This document shows positions 37,601 to 51,731 of a stretch of DNA of 64,000 nucleotides, piece by piece (position 1 is the first letter of the stretch; each line of letters opens with the position of its first letter). Where the stretch lies: the NCBI GenBank assembly GCA_032164245.1, contig JAVMKO010000003.1:3606651-3670650 (forward strand), given 5' to 3'. A model generated the notes under the pieces. The model made no database searches, had not been told where the DNA came from, and saw only the letters and a program-made list of their open reading frames with translations. The position numbers and the translations under genes were made by a program. This DNA comes from Sternotherus odoratus (taxonomy: Eukaryota; Chordata; Testudines; Kinosternidae).

Positions 37601-40600
37601 TGGCCAGAGAGAGCCCCCAGGCTGAATTTCAGGAACAGCACCAAGGGGGCTCCCTCCTCTGATTCCAGCGGGGTGGCCCCCCGGCATTCACGGGAGGGTT
37701 TATTTCACGGTAGCAGCAGAGGTTGGGTAACCCGTCACCAGCACCCGGCTCAGGCGATTAGCATTTGGTCCTGACAGGTCCTTGAGCCCCCCAGAAAGCC
37801 AAAACCGGGGGAAAGGCCCAGATCTCTCAGCGCCCCAGGCAGCAGAAGCGGTCTTCGGAGCAGTGTGCCCCGGCACGGCCTGCCCCGCTCAGCCACGGGC
37901 TCGGGGGCAGACTGGGTCACCGGGCTGGGGTAAGTACGTCCAGGCGTAGGGAGTGTCAGGACCAGTCCAGCCAACGCCGTTCCCTCTCCTCTGCCCCCCG
38001 GGACCACTCCAATGGGTTTGCTCAGAGCTACGAATGGAGACTCGGCCCCGGCTGGGCGGCAGAGCTTGGCGAGGGGTAAGCACCAGGCAGGCTGGCCAGT
38101 CGCGGTGCTGTTCCTGGCGTAGAGAACAAGTCCCGAGGAGCTTAGGCATGGCCTGTAGCCGCTTCTTCGCTCCCCCCACATCCCTGCCTGACACTCACAC
38201 CCCTGCTCGAGGGAGGGGCAAGGTGAACGGGGCCCAGATCCACCAATGCCAAGGCCTCCTCAGGCAGACGGCAGACAGCCGAGCCCAGCAGGCAATGGGC
38301 TACCCCTGCTGCTGCGCCTCTGATTCGCTGCTCAGACTCGAGGCCTCTGTGACGGGCAGGATCAGAAGCAAAACGACCCTATTCCAGCAGTGTAAAGGCC
38401 GCGGCACAAACCTAGGACCACAGGGAGGCTGGGGGCTCGTAGTTAACTCATGCCCACTCTCAGTTCTTCCTCTCCACTGTCCCCCACTCTGTCTTAATGT
38501 TGGGCCTAAACTCCAAACTCCTGCTCCCAAACCGCACAAGGGCAAAGGGGAATCTCCGCCTACAGCCAGACTCTCTTGGCAATTCCCAGCGTTCAGCCTC
38601 TGAGATGAGGCGGTTTGGGAATTCTTGGGTGGATACTGCCCTCTGCGGGTATTTCACTGTCATTGCAAGACAAGGGTTAGCCCACCAAAGCTTATGCCCA
38701 AATAAATGTGTTAGGTGTATCTATACTGTCGGATTGGCAGGTAGTGATCGATGTATCAGGGATCAATTTATCCTGTCTAGCATAGATGCGATAAATCGAT
38801 CCCCGAGTGCTCTCTCTGTCAACTCCGGAACTCCACTTCCACAAGAGGCGGAAGCGGAGTTGACGGAGCGGCAGTGGTCGACTCGCTGCCATGAGGACGC
38901 CAAGGTAAGTCGACCTAAGATACGCCATCTTCAGCTATGCTATTCACGTAGCTGAAGTTGCAAATCTTAGGTGCCCCCCCCCCCCCGCCCCCGACCCCAA
39001 GTGTAGACCTGGCTTTAATCTCTAAGGATAGGGCTACACTACCCGCTGATCCAGATGGGCAGATAGTGTTTGATGTATCGGGGATCGATTTATCGCATCT
39101 CGCCTACACGCAATAAATCGATCCCCGAAAGTGCTCCCGTCGACTCCGGAACTCCAGCTCCACAAGAGGAGTAAGCGGAGTCGACAGGGGAGCCACCACG
39201 GTTGACCTGCCGCCATGGGGACGGCCTGGTCGTCGAACTAAGATACTTCGACTTCAGCTGCTGAATCTCGGTCGTGATTTGCAGCCCCTCCTGACCATGG
39301 ACCCCTCCAATTGGGCTGTTGCAGCCCCTGCTGACCATGCACCCCTCCAATTGGGCTGTTGCAGCCCCTCCTGACCATGCACCCCTCCAATCGGGCTGCG
39401 AGTCCGACGTGCACCAACGGGAACCCAGATGACAGATCCATCCAAGTCACAGCCACTTAGGATCTAACCTGGATCCAAACTTCTGCCAAAGTACCGATTT
39501 CCTAGGGGAAGCCAATTCACCCCTCCGGGAAATTTACAAATGAGACATACGTGAAATAAACGGCAGGATAAAGAGGGGGCCAGGTCCACAAAACTCCCGG
39601 GCTGGTGTTTTCCATCGAGCTGACAAGCTGTTTTAAACGGGCTCGACTGGGAGCTGGCTCCAGGCATCGCTGCTCGTAATGATCGTTCAGTTATAGGGCT
39701 CGGAGGTCACTTTTCCCACACCACTTCCCCCCGGGTCGGTAGGGCCAGACCCCTAGCCGAGTCTGTGGACTTCGACGCAGACTCACAAGTCAGGCTGCAC
39801 GTACACCTTCCTGGTGTTCCCTCGTGTTAGAAAGAATCCTCCTCGGTACGTGGGAACATCAGTCAATCAGATCCCGACAGACCGGCCCTATAACTAGAAC
39901 CCACCTGTAGGGCTGGCTCCTCCTTGGCTAGCTGAATTTGCCCCTCGGCGTGACATGTGCTTTGGATAGTTTCCTGTTTTATGGGTCTGATTTCTGTGAC
40001 CATCAGATCACCCTTGTCCAACCCGACCGACAGCAGCAGCAAACAACTACACCGTTATCCGAACGCATCCTTGTTAGCAGAGCAGACCTCTCCGGCCAAT
40101 GGAGGCCGCGATGCCCCCGCGGCGCGTGACCTGCCTACCTGTGGTCTTGATCACGGCCTCTTGGAACATCCTCTCCTCATGCTCCTTGATGATCTTGGTA
40201 CTGACGACGGCACAGTCGTAGCTGCCCGTCAGCTCGTAGTCGATGCTCAGCCGGAGCTGCCTCAGCAGGGTGTTGAACACTTCCAGCACAGTCGGTCCTG
40301 AGAAGGGCGGAGAGGGCAGGCAGAGGCATTAATCAACACCACCACCTAGCTCTTAAAGATCAGTATCATTAGCCCCAATTTACAGATGGGGAAACTGAGG
40401 CAAGAGAGGAAGGGACTTGCCCAAAGTCACCCAGCAGGCCAAGGGCCAAGCCAGGAATTGAACCAAGATCTCCTGAGACCCAGGCCGGTGGTCTAGCCAC
40501 TACACCACGTTGCTTCCAATCAGCCAACCCTGCTACTCCTGCTGGGACATGCGGCCCCCCTGTAAGCGAGAGGGGGCTGGTCACACAAGGATGCAACCTG

Positions 40601-43600
40601 ACAAGGAAGGAGAACATCCCAGGCTAATGGTCCCTGCTCTTCAGACCCCGGGCAGTGCCACAAACCCAACCCTCCCACCAGTATGAACCTCACACTTGAC
40701 CCCTCCCACAAAGATCCCACATCCGAAGATCATTTCCGAGAGCACAGTCTGGGGTTTGCCAGCACAGACGGGACCAATCGGTCCTGCTATCGATTTTTAG
40801 CATCTGCGTTAAAGTCCTTGTTAAACCCAACTCAGCTCAATGGGGAGTTTGGTCACTGGGGTCTTTGTGGCTGGGACATAAGTCCCCACCCCGATACATC
40901 CCACAATTGCAACCACTGGTTCAGCTCCCCAGTGGGCAGCACTCGGGCAGATGGGACCCCGGCAGCTGCCACCTTTGACCATCCTGATCACGTCGGATGA
41001 GACGCATGATGGAGAATCCAACAGCCCCAAGCAGCGCCCCCCCACTCCCCCATTGCCACCACAGTGGTAACAGGGATCTGGACAAAGCTCGGATGTGGGC
41101 GAGGCCGCGAGGGAAGGAGCAGGTGGGGTTTCAAATGGGCTCAGCCTTCACCTAACTCTGCTACCATCAAAGGGGAGTATGATGATTTAGGTGGGGTTGG
41201 TCCTGCTTTGAGCAGCGGGTTGGACTAGAACCTCCTGAGGTCCCTTCCAACCCTGAGATTCTAGGATTCTATGACCACTAACTTTGCGGGGAAGAGACCT
41301 AGGACAACACCGAGCACTTTTGAAAGCCCCGGGCCGTCTCGGCAATGTCGTTACAACGATCTGATGCCATCGGCAGAGGGTCACAACAGTCGGGCATCCC
41401 CACGTAACACCGCAGTGCGCCAGAGAACTCCCCCTGGAAGCTAAAGACCATCACAAACCTCCCCTGTTTCTGCTCTGACTGCAAGGTGAGTTTCTTTGAC
41501 CCGCTCTCCCTAACGCAAATACAGAGAACCGTGGGTGCTAAAAACCCCCAAACACCCTACAACCCTACCGACGCAACACTCCACTGCAATCACTTCTGCC
41601 TGTGGGAGAAAACGAGAGAATACACAGCATGGGAGCCGTGCAGTCATGTTGCTGAACACACGACCGGGAGGGGGTTAGATACCACGGGGATGCGAGCTCC
41701 TAGCGAGAACAGATGAAATAGACTAGAATACTAGAGACACACGGCAGGAGAGGCAACAATTGGACCAACTTCTGTTTGGGAGAGACAAGCTTTGGAGCCA
41801 CCCTGAGCTCTTCTACGGGTTATCGTCTCTCTAATAGCCCGGGACCAACATGGCTCCGACTACGCTACCTCTGGAAGAGCCACGGCAGTTCTGCTATGGA
41901 GATGCACTCGGTCGCACAGAGTTGTCCTGTCTTCGAGGTGCAGTGCATGCTGGGACTCAGGACACACTGTTCCCAGCTCTGCCCTCTACCTGCCATGTCA
42001 TCTTGGGCAACTCACTGCACCGCTCCGTGACTCAGTTTCCCCTCCCATCCTCTCTCTCTCTCGTCTATTTCGCTTGCCGGCTCTTTGGGGCTGAGACCAT
42101 CTCTCACTCTGTGCTGGTGAAGCGCCTAGCACAAAGAGATCCTGATGTGCTCACATAATGCCAACAGCTACCTGGTTTCTCCAAGGGTCTGTGTGTTTCT
42201 GGCGCACCTCCAGCAGAACACGTGTGACCTCGTACTTTTAAGGAATATAAATACAAGACAGAGAAACACTGAGAGGATGGGGGGAGGCAGGAAATGTATC
42301 CAAAAGCACCTGATGATGTGAATCTCCTTCTCTAACAACCTGCCCGCTCATCTCCGTGTTCTACTGACCCTGCCTCATTAGCTGCTTTTTGCAAATGGGG
42401 AAACAGGCCCAGACTTGTTAAGAAACTTACCCGAGGTCACCCAGTGGGACAGTGGCAGAGCCGGGAACTGAACCTAGGAGTTCAACTCCCGGTCCCCTGC
42501 AACAGACACTAGACAACGCTCCCTGGCCTGATACGCTGGAGACACTGAAGCTCAGAGGTGGGAAACCCACAGCCCCAGGGAATCCCGGATTTAAGAGTCT
42601 GATAAATGGACAGAACTGATTCATCTGTGTTTATGTCCCGCTGTGCGTCAGGAGGCCAGGAGTATGGTGCACAGGACACCTGGGTCTTTGCCCTCCAGTG
42701 CCAAGCAGGAGGACTCCCCCGGATTCTGCGACTGTCCCGCTTGAAGCAGGAGGAATCCCCAGGCGGCTGCGCTGTCCAAATGCCAGCCGTTCTCTTTTAA
42801 AGTCCATCATCGCAGTCTGCATGCGCTCAGCCCTCCCCGGATACCCAGCCAATCCGCCGGCGCATAAGGCCAGCTGGGCACCTCTCTTGTCCCAGCCGGG
42901 TCAAGAGAGGGCAGCTGCTGCCTGAGATGGGAGCAGGCCCCAGGAGTAAAAGCCTTGCCGGGGAGTCCACCTCTCCAAACGTAAACCTGCCGCTCTCAGA
43001 TCTGTCCGGCGGGGAAGCGGAACAAACCTACATCAGACCATTCTCCCCCCGAAACCCGGTCACTTCCTGCTCTCTGACCTGGTGCCCGCGGTGCCAGCCT
43101 CTGGCAGTGCCAAGGGAAGCAACAAGCCAGGCTGAACCGTTCCCTGATGACACAGCACTGCCGGCCCCAACAGGCAATCAGCCCAGTATGTGCCTGCCTC
43201 GTTCCTTCCCCGTTGGGTAGGGGTTTGATCCCCAGCTGGCACGTCAGGGTGCTGGGTCATTGCTGGCATCTCTGCAATGCCCCGTCCCGTCTAACGGGTC
43301 TCGAAAGGAAAGGGACCGAAACGTTCCAGTCACTACAGTGCAGCGCCTGCGCTGGGACACACTGTTACCACGGCTCTTGGGGCTGCCAAGAACCCAGCTC
43401 CCACCGTGCCTCTCAGATCAGTTACAGCCGCGGGCCCCGGCCTGCAGGGAATCGCTCCAGCCCGGAGAGGCAGCAGCAGGCTCAGCCGCTGGCGGGAAGG
43501 GGAAAGCCCTGGGAGCGCCCTCCAGCCACGCCGCGGGATCCCTTCCTTACCCACTGATCCCGAGGCCGCGATGACAGCTGCCTCCGACAGGACCTCCACG

Positions 43601-46600
43601 ATCCCAGCCCGCACTGTGGCCGCGCTCCGGCTGTTGGCGTCCAGGTGTCCCAGGAGCTGCTGGATCACCAGGTGGGAATGCTGAGGCTGGAAGGAAAGCG
43701 GAGAGTGAGCCGCGCGGAGAGACGGCGACCGAGCCAGGCCGACCTTAGCGGCTCGGGGGCAATTCCTTGGGCATCAGCGCAAGGAAGGCTGGCAGCCAGC
43801 ACCGGGCGGATGACACCCACGCGAGGGCAGAATCCAGCCTGCTTTCCCAGAGCAGCACCACCTCGGCAAGGGCAACGGCAAGGCAGGCAGGGGAGCTAAC
43901 CAGAAGGTGCCCAAGAGGTGGGGGGGTCACTACTGCACAGAGCCTTCCCTGACCATACAATGGCTGTCACTAAATACGGACACACACGGCACTGAACTAT
44001 TGACCTAGGTTTGTGGGATCTTCTATGCCAGGCCAAATTCGGTGCCCGCCTGCAGCCCGTGTGATACCACTGGCGCCAGGGAGATGGCAGCAGGACGGTG
44101 AGTCAGGGAAGAATCCTGTGGCCAATCCGGCAAGCACTGAGATCAATTTAACACCAGTGAATGATAAATGTGTCACTCCTGACAGAGAGCTCTGCGGTGG
44201 TTTCATACACACTTTAGCATGGCCACAGACTTGCAGGTACAGCAGGTTACCTGGGAGGACAAAATCAGGGACCTTCAGCACCAAAAGCACTGCTCTCTGC
44301 CACTCGATCGCAAGGGACCACCCTTAACGAGGGGAAAGGCTGGGTCCAGCCAGTAGAAGATGCGCTCACACAAACCGCACCTGTGTCTTTATGGAAAGAG
44401 GCAGAGGGAACTATAGTGTGTAGGGAACAAGCTTCACTGGCCCCGGAATACACTGGATGCCTTAACAGGTCTTCTCCAGCTACCAAATAGAAATGTACGC
44501 GCAGAATGGAAACATACGAAAGTCTAGTGCATGGAACTTTAGTCCGGAGATGTTCATATGGGGGAAAGATTTACGGGGTTTACGTGTTTACTGTTGTGAT
44601 TAATCCTGTATGCGGGGTGGTTGTAACCGGGTCAGTCCCAGGAGATTAGAGAGATGAGGTGGGGGAGGTCAGATCTTTTAGTGGACCAACTTTAGTGAGA
44701 GAGAAACGTTTGAGCCACACGGAGCTCTTGTTCAGGTCTGGGAGAGGTACTGAGAGTGTCACAGCGAAATACAAGGTCAAATCGCTTAGCACTGGTCCCT
44801 TACAATATGTGCTGACTACGTGTGCTAAACTATCTGTTTGACCTTGTGTTTCGCTGTGACGCTCAGAATGCCTCTCCCAGACCTAAAGAAGAGCTGTGGG
44901 TGGCTCTCTCGCCAACAGGAGTTGGTCCAATAAGTGATTCATCCCAGGTCTTTATGAAGGGAGAATGTCTTGATTGTGTATCCTTCCGATGGGCCCTGCG
45001 AGTTACTTACGTCCAGCATTTAGATTTTGTAAAAAAAAAAAATGGATTTTATAAACCCTAATCTAAAGATAATGAGCATTGTGTGGTTTACAAGATAAAA
45101 CACGCAATGAAAACAGGTGCCTTTCTTAATGTAGAGGTAACAAAGTCCTGTGGCACCTTAAAGACTAACTATAAAGTTTTAAAGCATAAGCTTTCGTGGG
45201 TTAATACCCACTTCGTCAGATGCATCCGACGAAGTGGGTATTCGCTCACGAAAGCTTATGCTTCAAAACTTTATAGTTAGTCTTTAAGGTGCCACAGGAC
45301 TTTGTTACCTCTGCTATTCCAGACTAGCACGGCTACCTCTCGGATTCTTTCTTAATGTAAGCATTCTCCAAGGACAGCAGGGCTGAGCTGGCAGGAGAGA
45401 GCCATACATCAAAATTAACTAGAAACAAAAGTGACACTGACATCTTAGGTCCTCTACCACTGTAGTAGCTGATAGATTTATCCCGACAGCATCGCTGTGA
45501 GGCAGGACAGTACTAGGATTGCCATTGTACAGGTAGGAAACTGATGCACAGGGAGGCTAAGTGACTTGTACATGATCCCACAGGAAGCCAGTGGCTGAGC
45601 TGGGAATTGAAACCTGGTCTCTGCAGCTAATGCCTTAACCGCCAAGCCGTCCTCCCTCTCCGTTCGCCCAGCTGGGCAGAGAAAAGGATAAATAACCGAT
45701 GCGATGGGGGAAGAGTAAATGGGCTAAGTGGTGACAAAGGAGGGAAGGGAGATGACATTCCAGACAGAGAGATATTTTCATTGGGATTCAAACAAAGAGA
45801 TCATGGAAACATTTCTAATGACCTTAAAAAGCAGGGTGCTAGAAATCCTAAAACCTAAATCTGGGACCTGACTCAATCCAACAGCCTCACTTTAGGGAGG
45901 CCGGCTTCAGAGCAAGAAGGGGAAAAGATAACGCCCAGAGTCATAGAATCACAGGAATGTCAGGCTGGAAGGGACCTCAGAAAGTCTTCAAATCCAGCCC
46001 CCTGCACTGTGGCAGAACTAAATCAATCTGGACCATCCCTGACAGGTGTTTGGCCAATCTGCTGTTAAAAACCTCCAGTGACCGGGATTCCACCACCTCC
46101 CTTGGAAGCCTGTTCCAGAGCTTAACTCCCCGGAGAGTTAGAAAGTTTTCACTTAATACCTAACCTGTCCTGTGGACATGGAGAACAATTGATCATTATC
46201 CTCCTTATTACGGCACTTAACATATTTGAAGACTTATCAGGTCGCCCCACAGGCTTCTTTTCTCAAGACTAAACGTCCAGTTTTTTGTAACCTTTCCTCA
46301 CAGGTCCTTGGATCATTTTTGTTGCTCTTCTCCTCTGAGCTCTCTCTAATTTGTCCACCTCTCTCCTAACCCATGGGACCCAGAACCTGACACAGTGCCC
46401 CTCCTCCAGTGCTTCAGCAGCACCACGCAGGGCGGGACAATTACCTCCCACCTCTCACATGCACACTCCTGTTAACACGGATAGGAGCCTTTTTTTCGTA
46501 GCTGCACCACATTGTCGACTCAGATTCAATTTGTGACCCATGATAACCCCCAGATCCTTCTCAGCCGTACGCCCCCCCTAGCCAGTTATTCCCCGTTTTG

Positions 46601-49600
46601 TAGTTGTGCTTTCGACAGGTCCCTCCTACGTGAAGTACGTTGCACTGGTCTTTGCTGAATTTCATCTTTTGGAGTTCAGACCAATTCTCTAACTTGTCAC
46701 GGTGGTTTTGAATTCTAATCCAGTCCGCCGACATGCCGGCAGCCCCTCCCAGCGTGGTGCCATGTGAATACTCTCCGTTCCATTCTCCAAAATACTGACC
46801 AGCCCTGGAGCCAGGATACACCCCTGTAGGGACCAGCTGGATACACATTCCCAGTCCGATAGCAAACCGGTGACGACTACTGTTTGAGGACAGGCTTCCA
46901 ACCAGTTGTGAATCCGCCTTAGAGTAACTTCATCAAACCTACATTTCCCTTTGACATGGTCCTACAGGACATTCTCATAACGCCTCCCTGAAATCAAGGT
47001 ACAGCATGTCTAACGCTTCCACCCCAGCCACTAGGCCAGTGATCCTGCCGAAGATGGAATTTCAGTTGGTTTGCCAGGATTTGTTCCTGTCGAAGCCCCG
47101 CTGGCTCTTCCTGCTAACCCTATTCTCCTCCCGGGACTGACAAATGGATGATCTCACAGTTTGTTCCAGTCTCTTTCCAGTATCCTACACGAGGGTCATA
47201 TTTCCCCCTTGCTTACCTCCATGCAACACCTTGCTCAGCGGGAGTGACTGAGCGCAGAATTTGACTGGATCGTTTTCTCCTGTCTGCAAGGTTTGTGCTT
47301 AGTCTCCTTTCCTTCCCGCTGAGAGAGGGGGCGGGTACTGATGGGATGGCAGCAAGCAGGAAAGGGGTCGCTCCCAGTGGGTCCCTTGACAAGGTTTTCC
47401 ACCCTATTGCCATGCCCCCTAACTCAACGGGACATCACTGTGCACTGACAATCAGGGAAAGAACGGCTCCCAAGGGGGAGAGACGGGCTGTATTCTGGCT
47501 CCCCCACCACATGCACACACGGTCCTTGGAGCGGCAGTTTTATTGGCTCGCAGAAGAGGGTTGCTTAGCCCTGGCCAAATTCCAAGGCAGGTCATTGACC
47601 TCTGCCTAGGTAACACCTCCCCGGATATAGCAGTTGTGGACGGCCCCACTAGCCTAAGGCATCACTTGGGTTATAGCTGCAAACTGCAGGCTGCCCAAGA
47701 GGGGAGATCTCAGGGCCGATTTGTGGCCAGCCCCCAGTGGGTGCACAAGGAAGGGCTCCAGGAGTTGACTGCCAGGGCTTGGCCAGATTCCCATGAGGAA
47801 GCACAGTCCCTGCTAGCAACGTCCCACGCACCGCCCCCTGAAGAGGGCAGGGCCATGGTCCCGTTGCCCAAACTGGCGAGCCCGGCTGGGAGGGCACTGC
47901 ACCACCACTCTGGCATGAGCCCCCCAGGAGTTCTGGCTGTGTCAGCCTGGATTTCTCCTGGGAGCTCCAGCCTCGTGATCGGCCTTCTTAGTCCTTCTCC
48001 GGCGTGCCGGGCAGGATTCGGACACGCAGCACAACGAGGGGGTCTCATCATTTACCGCCCCGGGCTGCGAGCGTGTCTAATGGACGAGGAAAGGGAAGGA
48101 CAAAGGCAGCAACCGGACAAGGACTCTGTGTACTCCCCGATCCTGCAGTTCCGACTCAGGCAAACTCTCACTGACAGAATAACGGGTTTAGGATCAGTCA
48201 CTGGTGCCACAGGTAATCACAGAAGTAGTACGATCTAGCGGTTAGAGCACAGGACTTGGAATCAGGAATTCTGGCTACTAATCGTTAATATATGGCTTTG
48301 GGCAAATGGCTTACCCTTCGTGCCTCAATTTCCCCATCTGTAGCGTAGCAGTAACAAGTCTCCCCATCTTTGCAAGGTGCCAGGTAAAGGCAAGTTCTCA
48401 GTATTTATATGTTGATGTAATTTGCAAAGAACCAGCTAATAGCAGATCTCTGTGTTGATACAAACAGATTAGTTCCAGGGAATTACCCACACCATTTGAC
48501 ACCGAGTGCAACAAATCTGTTGCCAGAGCACCGCATGCAGTGGTTACTCAGACTTTCACGGCGACAAAAGAACAGAAGCCAGATCCTTCTCCTCCAAAAG
48601 CACAGACCTCCACCACCGCTAGCAGCACCAGGCCACTGACACCCATGTTGAGAAGCTCGGATTCCTTCTAGCAGAGAGCACTGGAGCCCGCACTCACAGT
48701 TCATTACTGTACTGAAATCTCTCCAGCGGCTCACCTGAATGGAGTACATGATGATCTTAAAGCAGCGAATAGCAAAGGTCTTCGGCTCCCAGAGCGAGTG
48801 GTTGTCTAGATGGCTTCAGGGAAAGAAAAAGACAAAGGAGAAGAGTGAGTTCAGCAATAACAGAGGCCTGCGGGCTTGCTGGTACGACAAGCAAAGGCAT
48901 CTTTTCCCTTTGCTCAGAGAGAACAGCAAACAAACAGCGTGGGAGGCAGGGAACACAGAGGCCATCAGAACAGGGAGCGAAAGGAGGTAGAAGAGCAAAG
49001 CTCGGGAAGGGGGAGCCGACGTAGAATTGCACACTGCCAGGTAAGGATCAAACCCTGCCCTTTTCCCAGTGCCCTCCCAGGCTCAGGAGCTGCTCACTTT
49101 CAGGGGTTAGTCAACAGCTTGCCCTCACTCGCTTTGCTCCCGTATGGCTGGGACTGGAACCCAGGGACTCCTAGGTCTTTATCCCAGCTCTGCCATTCAG
49201 TCTCTCTGTAACCATGAGCAAATCGTTCCGCTTTTCTGTGCCTCGGTTTCCCTCCTTACCAGACTGGGGCAGATAGTAGCTACCCGCTCACTATGGGAAG
49301 TAGTTGCTGGGAGGAGGATATTACCCACCATGGATACAGCACTTGGAAAAGTGCAAGGCCCACACTATTGGAACAAATCCACAGTCCCCAGAGCTGTCAT
49401 TCTGCTCCATGCTGCGGCCACTAACTTCAAAGCAGCAGCAGAGATGGAACTCGGCTCGTCCTGATCCAGAAACACAGGCAACACTGCCACTTGAGCTAAA
49501 GGAGAATCTCCACTACCCATGAGCAGTCTAAGCTTTATGACACACAGTTGAGTAGATCAGATCACACGATGACGACCCATTCTGTTCATTCCTTCTGAAG

Positions 49601-51685
49601 CACCTGGCATTGGCCACAGGATACTGGGCTGGATGGACCTTTGGTCTGACCCAATATGGCCCTTCTTATGTTCTTATGATTTCACTACATACAAAGAGAC
49701 TCTAAGGGCAGGTCTACCTACAGTCTTGAGTTGACCTAGGTTAGGCAGACTTAGAGCTACTGCAGTGGCTGATGTTCACGTTACCCTCTTTCTGTCGGTG
49801 GTGCGTGTCCTCACTGGGAGCACTTTCATTGACTGAAGAGGGACGGGGGGTGCGGGGGGGCGGAGAGCCAGGGCTCTCAGCTCCACGCAGTTCCTTGCCA
49901 GGAGCCCAGCTGCCCCCGGGGATTCTCACCTCCCCACTCCCAGCCAGGGGCTGGGGTACAGTCACCCAGGGCTTGTCACTTCTGGTGTGCCCGGAGTCCA
50001 GTCAGCTGCCGTACTGCCATGGGGAGCAGATAGCCAGGACCCCTGGGGGCAGCAGGGAGCCCGGGCAGTAGCCTAAGCTAGGAGCCTGGGGGGGGCAGCA
50101 ATCTGGCTAGGGAGCCAGGAGCCAACTTTCTTGTCAATGTCACAGCTCCAGCTGAGCCATGAAATTGACAAGACAGCCAACAGCCCATGTAAGGAACACA
50201 GTGTTTATACAGACAGTGCCCCGCCCTACCTATACCAACATAAGCCCCATGCCTCCGGTGGAGGGGGAGATATGATGTCGGCGTCGTAGGGCTCTTACAT
50301 CGGCGGGAGCAATCCTGGGGTGTTGACTCGACTCTGGAGTTCGGTGGACAGAACTCTAGTGCAGAGCCAGCCTCACTAATACATGGCAACATTATTGTTC
50401 CTTATTATCAATAATACAAAAAGGTCCCGCTCTGGACCAACAGGGGACGAGGGAAAGAGAACACAGATAGCCAGGAGAGATGCAGCAGGGTCGGGGGACA
50501 ATCACCTGATCAAGTGACTTACATGAGAACAGGTTTGATGGCGTTCTTAATGTTACCGTAAGCCGCTCGCCCCAGTAACTCCCGCAGGCACCGTTCTGCC
50601 AGCTCCGTGGGACTCTCTTTCTCCTTTTCAGTTGCTTGCAGGGGAGATGGAGAGCGGCTGAGAGAGAGCAAGAGAGAGATTAAGCCTCATCTGTAGAGCC
50701 GCTCAGTACAGCAGCAAACAAGGGGACCCATTTTAACACACTCATTCTCCCGTCCCACTACGCGACGCTCTGGTTTTCTTTCCAAACGCCGCGCTCCCGG
50801 CGCTGCCGCTTCTTTGCTGTGAAGGACGCCGGCATCCGGAATCTAAATCCTGCCCTTTGGAACTGGAAATCTGGGCCTACGAGAGCCGTTCCGCCTCCCT
50901 AAAGTCCAGCTACGTTCGTGGCGCATCACATCTCCATGCAGGTACGCCGCTGTGCCACGCAGAACAACACTGCTCTGCTCTGCTCCAGGGCGGCTGAATT
51001 TCAGCACTCAATGAAGGGATCCCTGGTGCGCAGTGACCCTGTTGAACAGTCTGGGCTCCTTTGATATTCGAGGCGATCTAGAATCAGAAGGGATGCGACT
51101 ATCGGACCCCGCCCATGTGGTCCTCTCCTGCCCGGGCAGAGCCTAGCGTTTACCAGCACAGCTGAGATGTACCGTGGGATGGAGAACGCCAGCCAAGTAA
51201 AAAAAATGCATTTTGTACGGGGTTTAAACGGTGCTTGGTTTATCCTGCAATGGGCCAGCAGGGGGAGCTCTGACTCTCCCCTTCCCCACCGAAACAACAT
51301 GCTTTGGGCTTTATACCCTCAGCCGGGAGTAACACGCTGGGATTATTGGAATCGAAGATCCGAGCTCCCGATGAACCCAAACAGCGATGGCTGTCACAAC
51401 CCCCGTCCCATCTCCAGCAGGCCAGAACGCTGCGCTCTGTGCCATCGGACTCTGAACTGGCCACGCTGACTCTGGGAGGTAGGATGGCACAGTGGTTAGT
51501 GCTAGACTCTGAACTGGGACCCCAGGGGCAATTTTCTGCTCGGCCGGTGACGCCCTGTGTGATGCTGGCAAGTCATGTAGTCTCTGGGGCATGGGGACCA
51601 TATCACTGTCCCTCCCTCCCCCCGGATGCTGGGAGAGTAAATACAATGAAGATTGTGAGGTGCTCATATATCTCAGTAACAGGGG

Positions 51686-51731
<46 letters not shown>

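Noticed and set aside
37953..38603. 216-codon plus-strand frame
   Set aside because: Intronic, no recognisable protein family; open by chance in GC-rich sequence.
47543..48238. 231-codon plus-strand frame
   Set aside because: It lies in an EFR3B intron, has no domain, no splice-linked partner and composition like its surroundings.
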